Below, in pieces: positions 1 to 4,122 of a stretch of DNA of 6,515 bases. This DNA comes from an uncultured Anaerolineales bacterium. Lineage in GTDB: Bacteria > Chloroflexota > Anaerolineae > Anaerolineales > Villigracilaceae. Numbering within the stretch: position 1 is the first letter of the stretch; every line of letters starts with the position of its first letter. The position numbers and the translations under genes were made by a program. Where the stretch lies: NCBI GenBank assembly GCA_937928015.1, contig CALFXA010000174.1, positions 1 to 6,515 of the forward strand. Reading direction: 5' to 3'. The notes below the pieces were generated by a model. That model saw nothing but the letters and a program-made list of their open reading frames with translations, ran no database searches and was not told the DNA's origin.

Positions 1-47
1 GAGATATCCACTCGTGACTGGAGTTCAGACGTGTGCTCTTCCGATCT
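1..47. other. Illumina TruSeq adapter left on the contig end
   Basis: This is not genomic DNA. Bases 14-47 match the TruSeq read-2/index adapter, beginning GTGACTGGAGTTC and ending GCTCTTCCGATCT. Bases 1-5 (GAGAT) match the end of the P7 primer. The 8 bases between (ATCCACTC, 6-13) fit the index slot and read GAGTGGAT on the other strand, which I recall as TruSeq index 23. Genomic sequence therefore begins at about base 48. Translation through the adapter gives two known artefact peptides: EIGRAHV at the end of the leftward phosphofructokinase frame, and MCSSDL at the start of a spurious rightward frame. Confidence 0.97.
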
Positions 48-831
48 CAATCCCGCCCAGGCGTGGGACGTAAATCTCGTCCCCACCCCGCGAAAAGACC
101 TGACTCCCGCCCTGAGGTTTGGCACCTTCGGACAAAGCCAGGATGCTGAAGTAGCTGCCGCGTTCCACACGCTGGCGGACCTTGGCCAGGATGGCCTCGT
201 ATTTGAAGGGAATCTCAGGGATCAGGATCACGTCCGCGCCGCCCGAGACGCCCGCTTGCAAGGCAATGAAGCCTGCATCGCGGCCCATCAACTCGACCAC
301 CATCACGCGGTGATGAGACTCGGCCGTGGTGTGCAGGCGGTCGATGGCCTCGGTGGCGATATTCAGGGCAGTGTCGAAACCGAAGGTGACCTCGGTGCCG
401 CCGATATCGTTGTCGATGGTCTTGGGCACGCCGATGACAGGCACGCCGCGCTCGTACAACTCATGCGCGATGTGCAGGGTACCATCGCCGCCCAGGACGA
501 TCAGCGCATCCAGCCCCAGGCGCTGAATGCCCTTGACGATTTCCTCGGATACGTCGATGGTGACCTCCTTGCCGTCGCGGATGACCTTACGCGCATAGGG
601 ATTGCCGCGATTGGCCGCGCCGAGGATGGTTCCGCCGCGCGGAAGGATTCCGCGCACATCGTTCAAACTCAGGGGAAGGATGCCGTTCTCCCCCAAAAAG
701 CCGTCGTATCCATCGCGGATGCCGAACACCTCACAGCCATATTGTAGAATGGCCGTCTTCGCCACCGCGCGGATAACCGCATTCAACCCCGGAGCGTCCC
801 CGCCTCCCGTCAAAACACCGATTCGTTTCAT
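48..831 (-). CDS. pfkA: 6-phosphofructokinase, C-terminus missing at contig end
   Basis: Phosphofructokinase of the PfkA family, the cytoplasmic glycolytic enzyme that phosphorylates fructose 6-phosphate to fructose 1,6-bisphosphate. The N-terminus carries the nucleotide-binding loop GGGDAPGLNAVIR (residues 9-21). GGDGT follows at 114-118, the catalytic PKTIDND at 136-142 (Asp140 is the likely base), HHR at 173-175 and MGRDAG at 182-187. Gly117 with Lys137 resembles the ATP-using 'group III' enzymes of actinobacteria; PPi-dependent relatives usually have GGDDT. ATP use is thus predicted, not shown. The ATG at 831 has a good Shine-Dalgarno GGAGGT (837-842) five bases upstream. About 261 genuine residues are present where the family has roughly 320-360, so the C-terminal part is lost. 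The last seven residues of the open frame (EIGRAHV) come essentially from adapter. It is divergent from the DUF2085 gene across 92 bases. Confidence 0.95.
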
Positions 832-860
832 GTTCGACCTCCACAGGGTAAGTTAGTCCT

Positions 861-866
861 ATCATA
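861..866 (-). promoter_or_regulatory. Possible -10 box for the phosphofructokinase gene
   Basis: On the minus strand this reads TATGAT, one mismatch from TATAAT. It would place the transcript start near 854, leaving a short leader of about 23 bases that contains the GGAGGT ribosome site. No convincing -35 hexamer lies 16-18 bases upstream (the region reads AAGAAA), so this is tentative. Confidence 0.35.
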
Positions 867-887
867 CCCCAATCACGCCATGCTTTC

Positions 888-916
888 TTGCATTCCAACT
901 TCAATGCCCATATAAT
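888..916 (+). promoter_or_regulatory. Promoter of the DUF2085-DUF4126 pair, leaderless arrangement
   Basis: TTGCAT (888-893), a 17-base spacer and a perfect TATAAT (911-916) form a sigma-70-type promoter. The expected start of transcription, about 7 bases past the -10 box, is at 922-924. That coincides with the ATG at 924. There is no Shine-Dalgarno sequence before that ATG, so the mRNA is probably leaderless. The site lies back to back with the possible phosphofructokinase promoter. Confidence 0.7.
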
Positions 917-923
917 GTGACCA

Positions 924-1763
924 ATGCAGTCCCAATCCAATCCTCCCCGTTTCAATGCCGTACTGCGCTGGATCATCCCGCTGGCGGCGACCCTGGCGCT
1001 GGCGATCTGGTTCTACATCGCCCCGCCGGGCCTGCTCGGCAAAGCGGACGCCGTCGGGTATGCCGTCTGTCACCGAATCGACGAACGCTCCTTCCACGTC
1101 TTTGGGCGGCAGCTTCCGCTGTGCGCGCGCTGCACGGGCGAGTTCAACGCCGCAGCCGTCGCGCTGATCTTCCAGGGCTTCGTCAGCCGCAGGCGGAACA
1201 AACTCCCTTCGCGCGGAATCCTGGCGGTGATGGCGGTCTTCTTCCTGGCCTTCGCCGTGGATGGTTCCAATTCGTATCTGTACCTGCTCAAGCAGAGTAC
1301 CCCAGGTATCCTGGACGCCGTCCCCAACCTGTACGTCCCCAACAACACGCTGCGCCTGTTCACAGGCAGCGGCATGGGCATCGCGCTGGCGGCCGTGCTC
1401 TACCCCGTTGTCCAACAGACGATCTGGCGCGAGAGCGACGAACGTCCCGCCCTGGGCTGGAAATCCTTCGGCATCCTGACCGCCATCGTCCTCATCGTGA
1501 ACCTGTTGGTGTTGACCGACAGCCCGATCGTGCTCTACCCCGTCGCCATCCTGAGCACGCTCGGCGTGCTGGGTCTGCTGACGATGGTCTTCAGCATCCT
1601 GTGGATGATCATCATGCGAACCGAAAACTCCTTCGACCATTTCGGCCAACTCTGGCTGTCGGGGGCGGCGGGCCTGACCCTGGCGTTGCTGCTCATCGTG
1701 GGCATCGACCTGTTCCGCTACACGATCACCGGCACGTGGAGCGGATTCCCCGGGCTCGGATAG
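924..1763 (+). CDS. DUF2085 multi-pass membrane protein
   Basis: A 279-residue polytopic membrane protein of the DUF2085 family, of unknown function. The family signature is visible just after the first membrane span: Cys49-His50-Arg51, then RSFHVFGRQLPLCARCTG (residues 55-72) with Cys67 and Cys70. The clustered Cys and His could bind a metal or act in redox, but this is inference. About six hydrophobic segments are seen, near residues 13-33, 99-116, 147-164, 182-199, 203-231 and 245-264, with a basic loop (SRRRNK) after the signature. The ATG at 924 is the only plausible start before the first span. It lacks a ribosome site but sits directly behind a perfect -10 box, suggesting leaderless translation. 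The next gene starts 8 bases after the stop, so the two form an operon. Confidence 0.85.
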   Translation: MQSQSNPPRFNAVLRWIIPLAATLALAIWFYIAPPGLLGKADAVGYAVCHRIDERSFHVFGRQLPLCARCTGEFNAAAVALIFQGFVSRRRNKLPSRGILAVMAVFFLAFAVDGSNSYLYLLKQSTPGILDAVPNLYVPNNTLRLFTGSGMGIALAAVLYPVVQQTIWRESDERPALGWKSFGILTAIVLIVNLLVLTDSPIVLYPVAILSTLGVLGLLTMVFSILWMIIMRTENSFDHFGQLWLSGAAGLTLALLLIVGIDLFRYTITGTWSGFPGLG

Positions 1764-1771
1764 GAGGTCTC

Positions 1772-2338
1772 ATGGATATATTGCTCGGTATCTTTTCGGC
1801 CTTTGGACTTTCGGCCAGCGCGGGATTGAACGCCTACATTCCGCTCTTCATCGTCGGCCTGCTGGCCCATTACACGGACCTGATCAAACTCCAATCGCCC
1901 TGGGATACGCTCGCCAACCCGTGGATCCTGATCCTGCTGGGCGTGCTGCTCATCATCGAAATGCTCGCCGACAAGGTCCCCGCTGTCAACCACATCAACG
2001 ACCTAATCCAGACCATCGTCCGCCCAGCGGCGGGAGCGATTGCCTTCGCCGCCTCGGCCAACGTCATCACCGACGTGCATCCCGTGCTGGCGCTGGCCTG
2101 CGGACTGTTGGTGGCGGGCAGCGTCCATGCCGCCAAGGCGCTGGCCGTGCGTCCCGCTGTGACGGCCACCACGGGCGGGGCGGGCAACGTCCCCGTCAGC
2201 ATCCTGGAGGACGTCGTCTCCGCGGTGGTGTCCTTCCTGTCGATCCTGTTGCCCATCATTGTCGGCACCCTGCTGATCGTCGTGCTGGCGCTGGTTATCT
2301 GGTGGTTGTGGCGACGCATGAATCAAAACGCCGCCTGA
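1772..2338 (+). CDS. DUF4126 membrane protein
   Basis: A 188-residue integral membrane protein that fits the DUF4126 family; its biochemical role is unknown. Visible family features are the N-terminal SASAGLNAYIPL (residues 14-25), the IEMLADKVPAVNHIND stretch (62-77), RPAAGAIAFAA (84-94), the VHAAKALAVRP segment (118-128) and GNVPVSILED (138-147). Hydrophobic spans lie near 4-32, 50-66, 84-100, 104-121 and 150-180, followed by a short basic tail (WRRMNQNAA). The start is fixed by a strong AGGAGGT (1762-1768) four bases before the ATG; this site overlaps the TAG stop of the DUF2085 gene. The frame is also open upstream, back to about 917, but that stretch is out-of-frame shadow of the DUF2085 gene. 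It is co-transcribed with that gene, and no clear terminator follows it. Confidence 0.85.
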   Translation: MDILLGIFSAFGLSASAGLNAYIPLFIVGLLAHYTDLIKLQSPWDTLANPWILILLGVLLIIEMLADKVPAVNHINDLIQTIVRPAAGAIAFAASANVITDVHPVLALACGLLVAGSVHAAKALAVRPAVTATTGGAGNVPVSILEDVVSAVVSFLSILLPIIVGTLLIVVLALVIWWLWRRMNQNAA

Positions 2339-2348
2339 CCTCCCCCAT

Positions 2349-2389
2349 TGTTCCTTGTCTGCTCAACTTGACGTATAATTGCGTCAGTT
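2349..2389 (+). promoter_or_regulatory. Promoter with dyad around the -10 box, before the microprotein gene
   Basis: A perfect TATAAT (2374-2379) predicts a transcript start near 2386, leaving about 40 bases of leader with an AGGAG ribosome site. The -35 is weak (TTGTTC at 2349-2354, 19-base spacing). The -10 box lies between the arms of an inverted repeat: AACTTGACG (2365-2373) and CGTCAGTT (2382-2389), which pair as TGACG/CGTCA with one bulge extending the match. A protein bound there would block the promoter, so this could be an operator. Confidence 0.5.
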
Positions 2390-2425
2390 AGCCAAAGCCA
2401 TTTTCAATTCAAAAGGAGACGAGAA

Positions 2426-2614
2426 ATGAACGATCCCATGGGAACCCCAATGCCTGATGCTCCAAAGAAAAACAACACCCCGGTAATCATCGCTGTGGTG
2501 GTAGTTGTCCTGCTGTGCTGCTGCTGTATCGGTGGCATTGGCGGCTGGTGGCTGTGGAACAACGGCGACTCGCTGGTCTCTGGCTCGATGGGCGCGCTCT
2601 CCCTCCTGGCCTAA
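2426..2614 (+). CDS. Small single-span membrane protein with a tetra-cysteine run
   Basis: A 62-residue protein that I cannot assign to a named family. It has a hydrophilic, Pro/Asn-rich N-terminus (residues 1-18, ending KKNN) and one strongly hydrophobic segment (about 19-39). Four consecutive cysteines (Cys31-34) sit toward the far end of that segment, followed by GGIGGWWLWNNGD (37-49) and a mildly hydrophobic tail. The basic residues before the span suggest the N-terminus is inside and the Trp-rich end outside, but this is inference. The ATG is supported by AGGAG (2414-2418) seven bases upstream. The gene has its own -10 box and ends 10 bases before a strong hairpin terminator, so it looks like an independent, real transcription unit despite its size. 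The Cys run could support acylation, metal binding or disulfide-linked oligomers; none is shown. Confidence 0.75.
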   Translation: MNDPMGTPMPDAPKKNNTPVIIAVVVVVLLCCCCIGGIGGWWLWNNGDSLVSGSMGALSLLA

Positions 2615-2624
2615 TCGAAACAAG

Positions 2625-2654
2625 AAACGACCTCCGTTATTGCGGAGGTCGTTT
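2625..2654. terminator. Bidirectional hairpin terminator between converging genes
   Basis: A perfect 12-base-pair stem: AAACGACCTCCG (2625-2636) pairs with CGGAGGTCGTTT (2643-2654) around a 6-base loop. Rightward transcripts run into TTTTGCTTT, and leftward transcripts into GTTTCTTGTTT. It can thus end both the microprotein mRNA and the transporter/DUF402 mRNA. The TAA stop of the DUF402 gene (2637-2639) lies in the loop, and its last codons make up one arm. Confidence 0.88.
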
Positions 2655-3098
2655 TGCTTTAAACCAGTCCTGCAACTCGGCCAGTCCCCGTCGCGCAGAC
2701 TGACGCAAGTCCTCGGGCAAGTCGGCGGCGGCGAACTCGTCCTCATCCAGCACAGTCTGGGTGCCGTCGGCACTGACCCACAGGTCGAGGTACAGGTCCA
2801 CGTACTCGACGCGGCCGTCGATCCACATGGCAGGCTGGGTGATGTTGCAATACCAACCTTTCAACATGCCGTCGTCGCGGTCGTAAATCTCGAAGATGTT
2901 ATACCAGCGGGCCGAATAATACGTCTCCACGAAGCGGTCACCGCGCTTGAGGGTCGTGTCCATAAAGGGACGGTCATCGCGGTCGAACAATGCTTCGAGG
3001 GTCAACGAGTCGGGCGCGCGTTCGAGCACATCGCCCTCGTAGCGCCACATCTCCTCCCCTTGTGGATTCAGTTTCAAAACCAATACGCGCTCAGACAT
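2637..3098 (-). CDS. DUF402 family protein, possible phosphatase, end of the thiamine transport operon
   Basis: A soluble 153-residue protein of the DUF402 family. Characterised relatives include the phosphatase FomD of fosfomycin synthesis and staphylococcal/Bacillus nucleoside di/triphosphatases, which use divalent metals. The family core is clear: RWYNIFEIYD (residues 64-73), KGWYCNITQP (80-89), then YVDLYLDLWVSADG (99-112) and VLDEDEF (116-122), whose acidic residues are the expected metal ligands. The ATG at 3098 was chosen over a TTG at 3119 because the longer form has no ribosome site and no conserved residues. From the ATG, the gene overlaps the end of the ATPase gene by 8 bases (ATGTCTGA); a GGAG sits 10 bases upstream. 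This suggests translational coupling. Its substrate is unknown. Its place behind a thiamine transporter suggests a phosphorylated thiamine or nucleotide, as inference. Confidence 0.85.
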   Translation of the reverse strand: MSERVLVLKLNPQGEEMWRYEGDVLERAPDSLTLEALFDRDDRPFMDTTLKRGDRFVETYYSARWYNIFEIYDRDDGMLKGWYCNITQPAMWIDGRVEYVDLYLDLWVSADGTQTVLDEDEFAAADLPEDLRQSARRGLAELQDWFKAKRPPQ

Positions 3099-4122
3099 TT
3101 GATAAACACTCCACGTCAAATGTGACCGAAATGGATTCGCCGACCTTTGGCGCTTCTTTCAGGTGGACGAACAACCCGCCCGCCAACTCGACCTTGAATT
3201 GGTCCCGTTGGAAAAGGACATCCTCCACTTTAGCCGTTACCGTTAAACCCTCACCCCTGACCCCTCTCCCTCTGAGAGAGGGGAAAACTGGTTGGAGCAG
3301 TAACGCCACCCGCTCCCCATCAACATGATCATGCTCACAGGTCAGGTCAACGCTCCCAAAACCAGTTTCTACTTTCAACTTTCCGACCTTTAACTTACAA
3401 ACACCTTCAATCACATTGCCCACATTCAAAAAGTGTGCTGCCCAGGCCGAGCCTGGATGGGACCAGACCTCCGCAGGCGTGCCTTCGCGGAGGATGCGTC
3501 CGTTGTGCAGCAGCAGAATGCGGTCCGCGATGGTGAAAGCTTCCTCCTGGTCGTGCGTGACGTAGACAGCGGGGATACCCGTCTCATGCAGGATATGACG
3601 CAGTTCGTCGAGGACCTGGTCCTTGAGCGTACGGTCCAGCGCGCCGAGCGGCTCGTCGAACATCAACAGCCGTGGACGAATCGCCAGCGCGCGCGCCAGC
3701 GCCACGCGTTGTTGCTCGCCGCCCGAAAGCTCGGTCACCTTGCGGGATTCGAATCCCGTCAGGTTGACCAGTTTCAGCACTTCGGTCACACGCTCCTGAA
3801 TTTGACTCTTCGACTGGTCGCGCATCTTCAAGCCGAAAGCAGCGTTGTCGAAAACGGTCAGATGCGGAAAAAGCGCATAGTCCTGGAAGACCAGCCCAAA
3901 GTCGCGCAGGTGCGGCGGGATCGGGGTCAGGTCCACGCCATCGAAGCGGATGTCGCCCGATTCAGGCGATTCGAGTCCAGCGATCATCCGCAGCAGCGTG
4001 GACTTTCCGCTGCCCGAGGCGCCCAGCAGGCAGACTGTCTCGCCGTCGGCGACGGTGAAGGAAACGTCACTGAGCAGGGGTTGGCCCTCATAAGTTTTGG
4101 AGAGGTGGCGAAGTTCGAGCAT
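3091..4122 (-). CDS. thiQ: ABC transporter ATPase, thiamine-type (ThiQ-like) with TOBE-like domain
   Basis: The 343-residue cytoplasmic ATPase that powers the importer encoded just upstream. The nucleotide-binding domain fills residues 1-232: Walker A GASGSGKST (34-42), Q-loop Gln80, signature LSGGEQQR (132-139), Walker B LLMFDEP (152-158), D-loop ALD and switch His190. Residues 235-343 form a TOBE-like C-terminal domain as in PotA, MalK or FbpC; E. coli ThiQ (about 232 residues) has none. The ATG at 4122 overlaps the permease stop (TGATG) and has GGGAG seven to eight bases upstream. A longer frame to 4395 is shadow of the permease gene. Two stretches of the C-terminal domain look repeat-derived: KLKVGKLKV (243-251) and PSLRGRGVRGEG (281-292). 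The substrate is inferred from the ThiB-like partner; from the ATPase alone, iron or polyamine import would be equally possible. Confidence 0.88.
   Translation of the reverse strand: MLELRHLSKTYEGQPLLSDVSFTVADGETVCLLGASGSGKSTLLRMIAGLESPESGDIRFDGVDLTPIPPHLRDFGLVFQDYALFPHLTVFDNAAFGLKMRDQSKSQIQERVTEVLKLVNLTGFESRKVTELSGGEQQRVALARALAIRPRLLMFDEPLGALDRTLKDQVLDELRHILHETGIPAVYVTHDQEEAFTIADRILLLHNGRILREGTPAEVWSHPGSAWAAHFLNVGNVIEGVCKLKVGKLKVETGFGSVDLTCEHDHVDGERVALLLQPVFPSLRGRGVRGEGLTVTAKVEDVLFQRDQFKVELAGGLFVHLKEAPKVGESISVTFDVECLSNV
3247..3285. repeat. REP-like GC-rich hairpin inside the ATPase gene
   Basis: The sequence reads CCCTCACCCCTGA followed by the palindrome CCCCTCTC (3261-3268), a 7-base loop and GAGAGGGG (3276-3283). 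It closely resembles a widespread family of REP-like extragenic elements whose read-through product is typically (P)SLRGRGVRGEG. Exactly that peptide appears at residues 281-292 of the ATPase, in the TOBE-like region. No second copy is present in this window, so its repeat status rests on family resemblance. Confidence 0.65.
3367..3395. repeat. Degenerate heptamer repeat inside the ATPase gene
   Basis: On the plus strand the units are TTTCTAC, TTTCAAC, TTTCCGAC and CTTTAAC, with periods of 7, 7 and 8. Read on the coding strand they give KLKVGKLKVET (residues 243-253), an internally repetitive charged strand just after the start of the TOBE-like domain. Confidence 0.55.

Noticed and set aside
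31..747. Long rightward open frame starting MCSSDL, opposite phosphofructokinase
   Set aside because: Its first residues are adapter translation, it has no recognisable family, and it is antisense to a clear phosphofructokinase gene.
873..1649. Leftward 258-residue frame rich in His, Gln, Asp and Gly
   Set aside because: It is the antisense shadow of the DUF2085 gene in GC-rich DNA, with composition typical of non-coding frames.
917..2338. A single 473-residue rightward frame covering both membrane-protein genes
   Set aside because: The first 285 codons are the out-of-frame reading of the DUF2085 gene (Arg/Pro/His-rich, no domains). The real gene starts at 1772 behind AGGAGGT.
3099..3119. 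TTG start for DUF402 giving seven extra residues
   Set aside because: No ribosome site precedes it and the extra residues overlap the ATPase gene; the ATG at 3098 is better placed for coupling.
3247..3285. GC-rich hairpin read as an intrinsic terminator
   Set aside because: It has no T-tract on the transcribed side and lies inside an intact reading frame.
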